Source of the DNA: DATJZG01 sp035499295
GTDB taxonomy: Bacteria; Myxococcota; Myxococcia; Myxococcales; Anaeromyxobacteraceae
Assembly: GCA_035499295.1 (NCBI GenBank)
Contig: DATJZG010000016.1
Span: 76,549 to 140,548, forward strand
DNA: 64,000 nt
Direction of reading: 5' to 3'
Numbering within the stretch: the stretch's first letter is position 1; each line of letters opens with the position of its first letter. Under the pieces are notes generated by a model. It saw only the letters and a program-made list of their open reading frames with translations. It did not search any database and was not told the DNA's origin. Below, one piece after another: positions 50,815 through 59,699 of the stretch. The translations under genes were made by a program, and so were the position numbers.

Positions 50815-52677
50815 ATGAGGCTTCTCGCTTCGCTCACCCTCGTCCTCGCGGTGGCCCGGGCGGCGGAGCCCGAAGGAGCCCCCGCGCAGGTCCTCCTGCG
50901 GGCGGCGGGGCGCTCGATCGAGCTGCCCGTCCGGGCCGAGTTGGCCCCGGTGGAGGAGGGGAGCGCCTTCCCCCCGCTCTCCTTCCGGCGCGACGGCGAC
51001 GACGCGGTGGGGACGGCGGCGGACGCGCTCCGGGAGGTGGAGGTGCGGCTCCGGCCCGCGGGCGCGAGCGTGAGCCTGGAGGTCCGGGTGCGCTACCTCG
51101 CCGACGCCGCGGCGGAGAGGGAAGCCATCCGCCTCTCGCTCCCCGGGCCGGTGCGAGCCATCGCCCACGACCTCTCCTGGCGGGCGGTCGCGAAGTCGCT
51201 CCGGGTCGACCGCGGGACGCCCATCGCGGTGGCGGCGAGGCAGCTCGCGGTCGTGGGAGGGCCGGGGTTCGTCGCCGCCCGGGTGACCCCGCGCTCCGGC
51301 GGAGCCGACCTGGAACTCGTGCTCGACGACGAGGCCTCCCACCCCTTCGCCGTATACGAGCGGTGCCTGCCGCGGCTCCCGGAGGACGAGGACGGACAGG
51401 TGCACTTCGCCGAGCTGGAGCACAAGAGGCCCGAGAGCCGCATGCCGCGTCGCCGCGGCGAGGAGGTCCGCGGCCGCGCCACCCTCTACCTTCTCGACGG
51501 CGCCCCGGCCCTCCCGCTCGTCGTCGAGCGCTGGCCGGCCGGGACGCGGGCGGCGGTGGTGTTCACCGACCACGCCGACCGCACCGATCCGGAGGCGCTC
51601 CGCGCCGTGCTCTACGGGGACTCGCGCCCCTTCTGCCGGCCGGCCGGGCCGGGCGGCTTCCTCGGTCGCGGGCTGCGCATCACCAAGAGCTTCTTCGTCC
51701 ACGCGCGCCGGGGGGCGCTCGAGGACCCGGAGACCGCCTCCCTCGCCCGCGAGCTGGCGATGGCCGGCTCCGAGGTGGCGTCGCACTCGCCGAGCCCCCT
51801 TCCCGACGACCGCGAGGCGGTGCGCGGCGCGCTCCCGCTCTTGCGGCGCTTCGGGGTGGTGACCTGGATCGACCACGAGCCCTACACCAACTGCGAGGCG
51901 ATCTCGGCCGAGGGCTGGCGCGCGGACGGGCCCTACGCGGTGCGCGACCTGCTCGCCGGGGGGGGCTTCCGCTGGGTCTGGGAGGCCGGGGACGTGGGAG
52001 GCTTCGCGCGGGAGCCGGTCGTCGGCAACCTGTTCGCGCCCGGGCTCGCGCCCGCCTTCTACCCCATGCCGCTCGACGGGAAGCTCTGGGTCTTCGGTTC
52101 CACCATGTTCCAGGGGACGCCGGAGGCGCTCGCCCGGGCGCTCTCCGACGCGGCGCTCGACCGCCTCGAGGGGGAGCGCGGGCTCTTCGTCGGGCACACC
52201 TACCTCGCCGCCGCGCCCCGGACGACCACGCGCCCGGACCTCCTGGCGCGCCTCGTCGTCCGGGAGGTGGACGGCGGCCTCGAGCTCCACCCGGCCTTCG
52301 ACGAGGCGCTCGAGCGCTTGGCCGCGCGGGTGCGTAGCGGGACCCTCGCCTCCCTCACCTGGGACGAGGCCGGGACGCGGCTGCGGGCCATCGGGGACGT
52401 CGAGGTGAGCTACCGGCCGGACGGGTCGGCCGAGGTGGTGAACCGGGGAGCGGTGCCCATCTCGGGCCTGACGGTCTCGGTGCCGCTGCCGAACCTGGTC
52501 CTGGAGCTCGAGGGGGTGGAGGTCGACGGGGCCGAGAACCTGCCCGCGTCGAGCCGGGCCTGGTTCGACCTGCCGCCGGGCGGGGCCGCCGTGGTGCGGG
52601 CCTCGGAGGGCGGCCGGCCCATGCGCCTCGTCGCCGCCGCCCCGGCGGCGGTGGAGATCGTCGGAGGAAAGCCATGA
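50815..52677 (+). CDS. Large secreted protein with polysaccharide-deacetylase-like central domain, unknown function
   Basis: 620 residues with a signal peptide (about 1-17). The N-terminal third is beta-rich (VEVRLRPAGASVSLEVRVRYL). The centre resembles the NodB fold: AAVVFTDHADRTDPEALRAVLYG in place of the first Asp motif and MAGSEVASHSPSPLPDDREAV in place of H-x3-H, then WIDHEPYTNCEAIS. The normal metal residues are only partly kept, so it may be a divergent or inactive deacetylase. The C-terminal 130 residues (EVSYRPDGSAEVVNRGAVPISGLTVSVPL) form an immunoglobulin-like tail. It overlaps the acetyltransferase gene (ATGA). Confidence 0.75.
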   Translation: MRLLASLTLVLAVARAAEPEGAPAQVLLRAAGRSIELPVRAELAPVEEGSAFPPLSFRRDGDDAVGTAADALREVEVRLRPAGASVSLEVRVRYLADAAAEREAIRLSLPGPVRAIAHDLSWRAVAKSLRVDRGTPIAVAARQLAVVGGPGFVAARVTPRSGGADLELVLDDEASHPFAVYERCLPRLPEDEDGQVHFAELEHKRPESRMPRRRGEEVRGRATLYLLDGAPALPLVVERWPAGTRAAVVFTDHADRTDPEALRAVLYGDSRPFCRPAGPGGFLGRGLRITKSFFVHARRGALEDPETASLARELAMAGSEVASHSPSPLPDDREAVRGALPLLRRFGVVTWIDHEPYTNCEAISAEGWRADGPYAVRDLLAGGGFRWVWEAGDVGGFAREPVVGNLFAPGLAPAFYPMPLDGKLWVFGSTMFQGTPEALARALSDAALDRLEGERGLFVGHTYLAAAPRTTTRPDLLARLVVREVDGGLELHPAFDEALERLAARVRSGTLASLTWDEAGTRLRAIGDVEVSYRPDGSAEVVNRGAVPISGLTVSVPLPNLVLELEGVEVDGAENLPASSRAWFDLPPGGAAVVRASEGGRPMRLVAAAPAAVEIVGGKP

Positions 52678-53129
52678 TCCGTCCGCTCCTGCCCGGCGAC
52701 GTCGCCCGGCTCGCCGCCGCGCTCGCCCGGCTCCCGCTCCTCGTTCGCTACCGCCGGGACGCGGGGCGGATCGGCGAGGACCTGCGCGCGGCGCTCGACC
52801 GCGGCGACGGGCTCCTGGTGGAGGACCGCGACGGCAGCGCGCGCGGGCTCGCCTGGTTCCTCCGCGGCGGGACGCTCGGGGTGGGGGGGTACCTGCGCCT
52901 GCTGGCGGTGGTGCCGGAGGCGACCGGTGAGGGGATCGGCGCGGTCCTGCTCGCCGCCTTCGAGGCCGAGGTCGCGAAGGAGAGCCGGCACGCCTTCCTG
53001 CTCGTCTCCGACTTCAACGAGGGCGCCCGCCGCTTCTACGAGCGGCACGGCTACGCCCCGGTGGGCGAGGTCCCGGGCCTCGTCCTGCCGGACGTGGGCG
53101 AGAGGATCTACTGGAAGCGGCTGCGATAG
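52674..53129 (+). CDS. GNAT-family N-acetyltransferase
   Basis: 151 residues. The GNAT core is LRLLAVVPEATGEGIGAVLLAAFEAEVAKE, where G-E-G-I-G-A is the acetyl-CoA pyrophosphate motif, followed by FLLVSDFNEGARRFYERHGYAPVGEVPG. The substrate is unknown. The ATG overlaps the end of the secreted protein gene by 4 bp, so the two are translated together. Confidence 0.88.
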   Translation: MIRPLLPGDVARLAAALARLPLLVRYRRDAGRIGEDLRAALDRGDGLLVEDRDGSARGLAWFLRGGTLGVGGYLRLLAVVPEATGEGIGAVLLAAFEAEVAKESRHAFLLVSDFNEGARRFYERHGYAPVGEVPGLVLPDVGERIYWKRLR

Positions 53130-53142
53130 CGCGGGCGGAAAG

Positions 53143-53793
53143 CTACGGTGCCTTGCGGCGCGGGTGATCGACGTACTTCTTCACCGACGGGCGGTTCCAC
53201 ACCGCCTGCGCGTAGCGGTGCAGCCGCTCCGGGACCGGGTCGCCGTTGTGGACGAGGCGCTGGAGCATGAGCCCGAGGTCGGCGTCCGCCACCGAGAAGA
53301 AGCCGAAGAGCGAGGTGGCGCCCGGGCGCAGGAGCTGCTCGGCGGCCTTGAAGAGGCGGTCCACGGCCTCCTTGGCGTCCGGCGGCAGGGCCTTCACCTT
53401 CTCGCCGAAGAAGAGGGAGCGGGTAGGTCGCGCCACCCGCAGCGGCAAGAGGTCGCTCCGGAGCCATGCCTGCACCTGGCGGGCTCGGGCGCGCTGGCGC
53501 GGGTCCTCGGGGTAGAGCCTTGGAAAGCGCGGCGGCGGGAAGGCGTCCTCCAGGTACTCGTCGATGGCAGAGGACTCGGAAAGCCAGAAGTCGCCGTGCT
53601 CGAGCGCCGGCACGCGCCCGGTGACCGACCTCTGCGCGTAGTCGCCCTTCTTCGCCTCTCCCTGGGCGAGGGACAACAGCCGCATCTCGTAACGGAGCCC
53701 CTTCTCCTCGAGCGCCACGAACGCCGAGAAGACGTACGGGCTCTCCCACTGTGTGTCGCCCCACAGGACCAGCTTCTCCGAGCCATCCGGCAT
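53143..53793 (-). CDS. Glutathione S-transferase-like protein (YfcF type)
   Basis: 216 residues. KLVLWGDTQWESPYVFSAFVALEEKGLRYEMRLLSL and GRVPALEHGDFWLSESSAIDEYLEDAFPPPRFPRLYP are the thioredoxin-like half; the ESSAI motif binds the glutathione glutamyl group. The helical half has RARARQVQAWLRSDLLPLRVARPTRSLFFG and FGFFSVADADLGLMLQRL. This matches the E. coli YfcF group. The ATG at 53791-53793 follows GGAGG. Convergent with the acetyltransferase (13-bp gap). Confidence 0.88.
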   Translation of the reverse strand: MPDGSEKLVLWGDTQWESPYVFSAFVALEEKGLRYEMRLLSLAQGEAKKGDYAQRSVTGRVPALEHGDFWLSESSAIDEYLEDAFPPPRFPRLYPEDPRQRARARQVQAWLRSDLLPLRVARPTRSLFFGEKVKALPPDAKEAVDRLFKAAEQLLRPGATSLFGFFSVADADLGLMLQRLVHNGDPVPERLHRYAQAVWNRPSVKKYVDHPRRKAP

Positions 53794-53879
53794 GAGTGGA
53801 ACCTCCGCGTGACTACGTTCCCTAGGGGGAAGGAGGGAGGAGGGCAAGGACCCCCGCGAGGGGTCCGCCGGGGGAGGCG

Positions 53880-54665
53880 CTAGAACGACCGGCCGACGAT
53901 GGCCTTCACCTCCCACTGCTGCGGGGTGGCGGCGGTGAGGGCTCGACCCACCCCGAAGTTGAGCTCCCAGGGGCTCTCCTCGCCCCCCTTCGGGGGCATG
54001 AGGTCGAGGACGGCGAAGAGGATCTGCTGGAATTGCGACGCCGGGGGGAGGGCGTCGAGGAAGCCCATGGAGGAGTAGTACTCGAGCCCGACGCCGAACC
54101 ATAGCTGGGTGTTCACCTCCAGCTTGGCGCAGGGGCCGAACTCGACGCGGAAGGCGTCCGGCCCGTCGAGCGCGAATCCGAGGATGGGGTTCACGGCGAC
54201 GTACAGCCAGTCGTCGGACCAGCCGAGGATGGGGCGGAACTCGGTGCCCCAGGCGGCGGAGTCGACCGACAGGGGGACGCGGCCCACCTCGACGTTGAGC
54301 CCGAAGAAGAAGGCGCCGGTGAGCCGGCGGGGCACCACCATCTTCGCCCGCACCTTCCAGCCGCCATACTGGTAGCCGAAGTCGGGGGCCGAGAAGGTGA
54401 GCAGGTACGCCCCGAGGTCGAGCCACTCGAGGACGCCCACCGCCGCCTCGAGCGAGTAGTGGCCGGCCTGGGACAACGGCGCCTGGCCCGGGTAGGCCGG
54501 GGCGGTGGAGCCGCCCCAGGCGTAGTTGAGGTGGAGCTCGAGGGAGAACTGCCCGGGCTCGTTGAGGTCCGGGCCGTAGACCTGGATCTCGAATGGATCG
54601 ACGCCCGCTCCGGCGGGGAGCGCCCAGAGGAGCGCAGCCGCGAGGGCGGCGTGCCGAGCGGTCAC
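53880..54665 (-). CDS. Putative outer-membrane beta-barrel protein
   Basis: 261 residues with a signal peptide (about 1-20, ending AGAGVDPF). The mature protein has alternating amphipathic strands: FEIQVYGPDLNEPGQFSLELHLNYAWGG, YSLEAAVGVLEWLDLGAYLLTF, GAFFFGLNVEVGRV, LYVAVNPILGFALDG, WELNFGVGRALT and ending with VKAIVGRSF, where the terminal Phe is the outer-membrane assembly signal. The opening E-I-Q-V-Y resembles transporter-like barrels of unknown cargo. GTG at 54663-54665. Confidence 0.8.
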   Translation of the reverse strand: MTARHAALAAALLWALPAGAGVDPFEIQVYGPDLNEPGQFSLELHLNYAWGGSTAPAYPGQAPLSQAGHYSLEAAVGVLEWLDLGAYLLTFSAPDFGYQYGGWKVRAKMVVPRRLTGAFFFGLNVEVGRVPLSVDSAAWGTEFRPILGWSDDWLYVAVNPILGFALDGPDAFRVEFGPCAKLEVNTQLWFGVGLEYYSSMGFLDALPPASQFQQILFAVLDLMPPKGGEESPWELNFGVGRALTAATPQQWEVKAIVGRSF

Positions 54666-54731
54666 CTGCCTCTCGCCCCGGGGGGCCGGTGGGGAGGGGA
54701 GGGGGCCCTCGCCCCCGCCCGCCGGTCCCGT

Positions 54732-55418
54732 CTACTTCGAGGGCGATCCCGCGCCCGGCGTCACCTCGAGGAGCTCCACCTCGAAGACGAGCGTGGCGTT
54801 CGGCGGGATGACGCCGCCCGCCCCGCGCTCGCCGTAGGCGATCGCCGGAGGACACACCAGCTTGGCCTTCCCGCCCGGCTTCATCTTGGCGACGCCCTCG
54901 GTCCAGCAGGGGATGACCTGGTTCAGCTGGAAATCGACCGGCTGCCCGCGCTTGTAGGAGCTGTCGAACACCCTGCCGTCGATGAGCTTGCCCTCGTAGT
55001 TGACCTTCACCTTGTCGGAGGGCTTCGGGCTCGCGCCGCTCCCCTCGCGCTCCGAGATGAAGACGAGGCCCGAGGCGGTCTTCTCCGCGCCCTTCTCCTT
55101 CGCGTAGCCCTCGACCACGGTCTTCTCGCGGGCGGCGCGCTCCTGGCCCGACGCCGCCATGCGCTTCTGGGCGAACTCCTGCACCTTCGGCTGGTAGGCG
55201 TCGGGGTCGATGGCGAGCTTCTTGCCGGTGAGCGCGTCGGTCATGCCGCGCTCGACGATCTCCAGCTCCTTCGGCGTCAGCTTGAAGTCGGCGAAGCTCT
55301 TCGAGGCCAGCACGCCGAGCGCGTAGAGGGTCTTGTCGTCGTCGGTCTTGAGCTCCGGGCCGGCGGCGAGCACCGGCAGGGCGACCGCGCAGAAGGCGAG
55401 GGCAACTGCGATACGCAT
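54732..55418 (-). CDS. FKBP-type peptidyl-prolyl isomerase, periplasmic (FkpA/Mip-like)
   Basis: 228 residues. Signal peptide (about 1-18), an N-terminal helical dimerisation domain (TLYALGVLASKSFADFKLTPKELEIVERGMTDAL), then an FKBP domain: DKVKVNYEGKLIDGRVFDSSYKRGQPVDFQLNQVIPCWTEGVAKMKPGGKAKLVCPPAIAYGERGAGGVIPPNATLVFEVELLEV. It assists periplasmic or outer-membrane protein folding. AAGGAG precedes the ATG at 55416-55418. Confidence 0.95.
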   Translation of the reverse strand: MRIAVALAFCAVALPVLAAGPELKTDDDKTLYALGVLASKSFADFKLTPKELEIVERGMTDALTGKKLAIDPDAYQPKVQEFAQKRMAASGQERAAREKTVVEGYAKEKGAEKTASGLVFISEREGSGASPKPSDKVKVNYEGKLIDGRVFDSSYKRGQPVDFQLNQVIPCWTEGVAKMKPGGKAKLVCPPAIAYGERGAGGVIPPNATLVFEVELLEVTPGAGSPSK

Positions 55419-55494
55419 GTGTTCTCCTTTTGGGGAAGTTGTTGCTAGATACCGCGATTCCCGCGGCACCGGAAGCGTTGTTGCGAAGAGCGCG

Positions 55495-55518
55495 CGGGCG
55501 GGATGCGCATCCCGCCCG
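55495..55518. terminator. Perfect 24-bp palindrome downstream of acsA, probable terminator
   Basis: The sequence 55495-55518 is self-complementary, centred on ATGCGCAT with CGGGCGGG arms, starting 30 nt after the acsA stop on the minus strand. No U-tract, so it could also be a protein site between acsA and the FKBP gene. Confidence 0.5.
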
Positions 55519-55548
55519 TCGACGGAGGGAAACGTCCGGGCGCGCTCG

Positions 55549-57444
55549 CTATTCCTCCAGGGTCGAGACATCGCCCTCCGGCAGCCCCTGGGCGCGGGCC
55601 TTGAGCAGCCGGCGCATGATCTTTCCGGAGCGGGTCTTCGGCAGGCTGTCGACGAAGGTGATCTTCTCGGGTCGCACGATGGGTCCCATGTGCTTCCCGA
55701 CGTGCGACTTCACCTCGTCCGCCAGGTCCTCCGACGGCTTGAAGCCGGCGCGGAGGATGCAGTAGGCGTAGATGGCCTGTCCCTTCACCTCGTGCGGGAC
55801 GCCGATGACCGCCGCCTCGGCCACGGCGGGGTGCGAGACGAGTGCGCTCTCCACCTCGGCGGTCCCGAGCCGGTAGCCCGATACCTTGATGACGTCGTCG
55901 GTGCGCCCGATGACCCAGAAGTACCCGTCCCGGTCGCGCTTGGCGGAGTCGCCGGCCATGTAGCGGCCCGGGTAGCGCGACCAGTACTGCTTCACGTAGC
56001 GCTCCGGGTCCTTGTAGATGGTGGTGGCGGCGGCCGGCCAGGGGTTCTTCAAGGTGAGGTAGCCCTCCTCGCCGTCCGCCACCGCGTTCCCGGCCTCGTC
56101 GAGGATCTCGGCCTCCTGCCCGAAGAACGGGCGGGTGCCCGAGCCGGGCTTGAGCGGCACCACCGGCGTGGGGGTGATCTGGAACATCCCCGTCTCCGTC
56201 TGCCACCAGGTGTCCATGATGGGACAGCGCCCCTTGCCGATGACCCGGTGGTACCACTTCCAGGCCTCGGGGTTGATGGGCTCCCCCACCGACCCGAGCA
56301 GCCGCAGGGTGGAGAGGTCGTGGCGGTTCGGCCACGACTCCCCGAAGCGCATGAGCCCGCGGATGGCGGTGGGCGCCGTGTAGAGGATGGTGATGCCGTA
56401 CTTCTCGACGAGGTGCCACCAGCGGTTCGGATACGGGTAGGTCGGCGCCCCCTCGTACATGAAGGTGGTGGCGCCCATGAGCAGCGGCCCGTAGACGATG
56501 TAGGAGTGCCCGGTCACCCAGCCCGGATCGGCGGCGCACCAGTAGCGGTCCTCGTCCTTCACGTCGAAGACGTACTTGAGCGTCGAGTAGACCCCCACCA
56601 TGTAGCCGCCGTGGCAGTGGATGAGCCCCTTCGGCTTCCCGGTGGTGCCCGAGGTGTAGAGCATGTAGAGGGGGTCGTAGGCGTCCATGACCTCGGTGGA
56701 CGCGACACCGGTGGCGAGGGGCAGCTTCATCAGGTCGTGGTACCAGTAGTCGCGGCCGGCCTCCATGCGCACCTCGTGGCTGGTGCGCTGCACCACGATG
56801 ACGGTCTCGACCGTGGGCGCGTGGCGGACCGCGTCGTCCACGGTCTTCTTCAGCTCCACCACCTTGCCGTTCATGAACCCGCCGTCGGCGGTGATCACCA
56901 CCTTCGACTCGGAGTCCTCGATGCGCCCCTGGAGCGCGTCGACGCTGAAGCCGCCGTACACCACCGAGTGGATGGCGCCGATCTTGGCGCACGCCAGCAT
57001 GGCGATGACGATCTCCGGCACGCGCGGCATGTAGATGGTGACGCGATCGCCCTTCTTCACGCCCATCGCCTTCAGCACGTTCGCGAACTTGGAGACGTCG
57101 CGGTTGAGCGCGAAGTAGGAGTAGGTGCGGACCTCGTTGCGCTCCCCCACCCAGACGAGCGAGAGCTTGTTCTTCCGCCAGGTCTTCTGGTGGCGGTCGA
57201 GGGCGTTGTGCACGATGTTGCACTGCGCCCCGGCGAACCACTTGTAGAAGGGCTTCTTCGAGTCGTCGAGGACCTTGTCCCAGCGGCGGTACCACTCGAG
57301 CTCCTCCGCCTCCTTGGCCCAGAACCCGAGCGGATCGGCGAGCGCCTGCTTCGCGAAGGTGTTCCAGTCCTTCACGCGGGCTTGCGCCACCACTTCGGGG
57401 GACGGATAGAAGACCTCGCCTTCCAGTGCGGGCTTGTCGGCCAT
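55549..57444 (-). CDS. acsA: Acetyl-CoA synthetase (acetate-CoA ligase)
   Basis: 631 residues. YTSGTTGKPKGLIHCHGGYMVG is the AMP-binding loop, AADPGWVTGHSYIVYGPLLMGAT and WWQTETGMFQITP are Acs-specific, GRTDDVIKVSGYRLGTAEVESAL is the hinge, and TRSGKIMRRLLKA holds the catalytic, acetylation-regulated Lys. It forms acetyl-CoA from acetate, ATP and CoA. This could consume the acetate released by malonate decarboxylase. The ATG at 57442-57444 gives MADKPALEG. Divergent from the LD-carboxypeptidase gene. Confidence 0.97.
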   Translation of the reverse strand: MADKPALEGEVFYPSPEVVAQARVKDWNTFAKQALADPLGFWAKEAEELEWYRRWDKVLDDSKKPFYKWFAGAQCNIVHNALDRHQKTWRKNKLSLVWVGERNEVRTYSYFALNRDVSKFANVLKAMGVKKGDRVTIYMPRVPEIVIAMLACAKIGAIHSVVYGGFSVDALQGRIEDSESKVVITADGGFMNGKVVELKKTVDDAVRHAPTVETVIVVQRTSHEVRMEAGRDYWYHDLMKLPLATGVASTEVMDAYDPLYMLYTSGTTGKPKGLIHCHGGYMVGVYSTLKYVFDVKDEDRYWCAADPGWVTGHSYIVYGPLLMGATTFMYEGAPTYPYPNRWWHLVEKYGITILYTAPTAIRGLMRFGESWPNRHDLSTLRLLGSVGEPINPEAWKWYHRVIGKGRCPIMDTWWQTETGMFQITPTPVVPLKPGSGTRPFFGQEAEILDEAGNAVADGEEGYLTLKNPWPAAATTIYKDPERYVKQYWSRYPGRYMAGDSAKRDRDGYFWVIGRTDDVIKVSGYRLGTAEVESALVSHPAVAEAAVIGVPHEVKGQAIYAYCILRAGFKPSEDLADEVKSHVGKHMGPIVRPEKITFVDSLPKTRSGKIMRRLLKARAQGLPEGDVSTLEE

Positions 57445-57562
57445 GTGTCGTCGACCTCGCGCGTCGGAGTTGGGGAAGCGGGACGGGAAGCGAGAGCCTA
57501 GCAAAGCCGCGAAGCGGGAGACAGTCGAAGTCCCTTCCTCGACCCGGCCGGGATCCGAGGCT

Positions 57563-58525
57563 ATGCTTCGCCCGGTGCTGCGCCCCCCGCCGCTGAAGCG
57601 GGGCGACGTCGTCCGAATCGTCGCCCCGGCCGGTCCCTTCGACCCGGAGCTCTTCGAGAAGGGGCTCGAGGTCCTCCGCCAGCGCTTCGGCCTCGTGCCC
57701 CGGATGCGGCCCGACATCACCGCCCGCGACCGCTACCTGGCCGGGGACGACGCCCGCCGGGTGGCCGAGTGGCTGGAGGCGTCGAGCGACGCGGACGCCC
57801 GCGCCATCTGGTGCGCCCGAGGCGGCTACGGGTCCCTGCGGATCCTGGCGAAGCTCGAGGCGGGCAGGCTCTTCCACCCACCCAAGGTGGTGGTGGGGTT
57901 CAGCGACATCACCGCCGTTCACGCGGTCCTGAACCGCGCCGGGCTTGTCACCGTGCACGGGCCGGTGGTGACCCAGCTCTCCCGGCTCCGGCCGGCGGCG
58001 CTCGACCACCTGGAGGTGCTCGTCTTCGGGGGGGCCCCGCCGCCCGCCGACCGGCAGGCCACCGTCCCCGCTCCCGGACGCGGCGTCGTCGCCGCCGCGG
58101 TGCTGCGCGCCGGCGTGGCCTCGGGCCCGCTCCTGGGCGGGTCGCTCACCGTGCTCGCCCACCTGTGCGGCACGAGCTGGCAGCCGCGATTCGCCGGGGC
58201 GGTGGTCTTCCTGGAGGACGTGGGCGAGCGCCCCTACCGGCTCGACCGCATGCTCACCCAGCTCCGGCTCGCGGGTGCCTTCGACCGCGTCGCCGCCATC
58301 TGCCTGGGCCAGTTCACCCAGTGCGACGACCCCGACCTCCCCGGCATCGAGGTGGTGAGGCGGTTCGCCTGGGAGCTCAACGTCCCAGCCATCGAGGGCA
58401 TCCCCGCCGGGCACGAGGACCCGAACCTGGCCCTCCCCATGGGGTCGATCGTGACCGTGGTGGGGCCGCGCCGCCCGGAGGAGGGGCCGCCGCGGCTCGT
58501 CTTCGAGCAGGGCGCCACCGCATGA
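57563..58525 (+). CDS. ldcA: Muramoyltetrapeptide LD-carboxypeptidase (S66 family)
   Basis: 320 residues. The S66 triad is visible: Ser at about 91 in CARGGYGSLRIL, Glu in VVFLEDVGERPYRLDR and His in GIPAGHEDPNLALP. IVAPAGPFDPELFEKGLEVLRQRF is the family opening. It removes the terminal D-Ala from L-Ala-gamma-D-Glu-mDAP-D-Ala during murein recycling. The ATG sits inside CTATGC, a possible -10 box; if the mRNA is leaderless, the GTG at 57575 would be used. It overlaps the next gene by 4 bp. Confidence 0.93.
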   Translation: MLRPVLRPPPLKRGDVVRIVAPAGPFDPELFEKGLEVLRQRFGLVPRMRPDITARDRYLAGDDARRVAEWLEASSDADARAIWCARGGYGSLRILAKLEAGRLFHPPKVVVGFSDITAVHAVLNRAGLVTVHGPVVTQLSRLRPAALDHLEVLVFGGAPPPADRQATVPAPGRGVVAAAVLRAGVASGPLLGGSLTVLAHLCGTSWQPRFAGAVVFLEDVGERPYRLDRMLTQLRLAGAFDRVAAICLGQFTQCDDPDLPGIEVVRRFAWELNVPAIEGIPAGHEDPNLALPMGSIVTVVGPRRPEEGPPRLVFEQGATA

Positions 58526-59691
58526 CTCCGCGGTTCCCGGAGCTCCCGGGAGTCTCGAGAGCCGCCCTGGCCGCAGTGAGCGAGGGCGTCGCCCCGGCGG
58601 TCGCCGCCGCGGTGCGCCACCGCGGCGACATGGTCCACCTCGGCTGGGCCGGGTCGGCCGAGCTCGTCCCCGGGCGGCGCGAGCTCGCCCCCGGGGACCT
58701 CTTCGACGTCGCCTCCCTCACCAAGGTGATGGCGACGACGACCGCCGTCGCGCTGCTCGTCGGAGAGGGGGCCCTGGCGCTCGACGAGCCGGCGGCGGAC
58801 CGCCTCCCCGGCTTCGAGGCCGGCGGGAAGGAGCGGGTCACCCTGCGCGAGCTCCTCTCCCACTCGAGCGGGCTCCCCGCCTTCCGCCCCTACTACGAGG
58901 AGGTCCGGCAGGACCCGGCCTCGGCCGACGCCTTCCTGCCCCCGGCCCGCCGTCCCCGGGACCTCGAGGCGGCCTTCGCCCGCGGCCGCGCGCTCGTCTC
59001 CCGGGCGGTGTGCCGGGAGCCGCTCGAGGCCCCCCCGGGCTCGCGCGCCCTCTACGGCGACCCCGCCTTCCTGGCGCTCGGCCTCCTCGTCGAGCGCGCC
59101 TGCGGGGAGAGGCTCGACGCCCTCTTCCGCGCGCGGATCGCCGCCCCCCTCGGCCTCGAGGACACCTTCTTCGTCGACGAGGCGAGGCGGGGCTCGGGCC
59201 CGGAGAGGAGCCGGGCCTTCGTCGCCACCGAGCGCTGTCCGCACCGGGAAGAGGTGAACTGCGGGGCGGTGAACGACGACAACGCCTACGCCATGGGCGG
59301 CATCGCCGGCCATGCCGGCCTCTTCTCGAGCGCCCGCGACGTGGCGGCCTTTGGCCAGGCCTGGCTCGACGCCCTCTCGGGCAGGCCCGGGCTCCTCGAC
59401 CCGGCGGTGGCACGCTCCTTCGCCCGGCGGGGGGCCCCGGGGAGCACCCGCGCGCTCGGCTGGGACACGCCCTCGCCGACCGGCTCCACGATCGGGTCGC
59501 TCCTCGGCCGCGGCCCGACGGGAGCGATCGGCCACCTCGGCTACACCGGCTGCTCGCTCTGGATCGACCGCGACCGGGAGCTCGTCGTCGCCCTCCTGAC
59601 CAACCACGTGCACCCGGCCGGCCGGCGCCCCGCGGAGATCCTGCGGTTCCGGCGGGACTTCCACGACGCGGTGGCGCAAGCGGTCGGGTAG
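58522..59691 (+). CDS. Serine hydrolase of the beta-lactamase/class C family
   Basis: 389 residues. FDVASLTKVMATTTAVALLV carries the SxxK motif (Ser about 65, Lys about 68). ALYGDPAFLALGLLVERA holds the Y-x-N-like element (YGD here), and AIGHLGYTGCSLWIDRDRELVVALLTNHVHPAG holds the H-x-G variant of KTG. No signal peptide was seen, so it would act in the cytoplasm on a murein peptide or similar. Its place between ldcA (ATGA overlap) and mpl (8-bp gap) ties it to peptidoglycan recycling; a DD-peptidase or amide hydrolase role is plausible. Confidence 0.88.
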   Translation: MTPRFPELPGVSRAALAAVSEGVAPAVAAAVRHRGDMVHLGWAGSAELVPGRRELAPGDLFDVASLTKVMATTTAVALLVGEGALALDEPAADRLPGFEAGGKERVTLRELLSHSSGLPAFRPYYEEVRQDPASADAFLPPARRPRDLEAAFARGRALVSRAVCREPLEAPPGSRALYGDPAFLALGLLVERACGERLDALFRARIAAPLGLEDTFFVDEARRGSGPERSRAFVATERCPHREEVNCGAVNDDNAYAMGGIAGHAGLFSSARDVAAFGQAWLDALSGRPGLLDPAVARSFARRGAPGSTRALGWDTPSPTGSTIGSLLGRGPTGAIGHLGYTGCSLWIDRDRELVVALLTNHVHPAGRRPAEILRFRRDFHDAVAQAVG

Positions 59692-59699
59692 GGAGAGCC

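Noticed and set aside
50580..50837. 85-codon minus-strand frame between the DHOD-like gene and the secreted protein gene
   Set aside because: No ribosome-binding site, no recognisable fold, and it overlaps a hairpin and the next gene's start; codon bias is unlike the neighbours.
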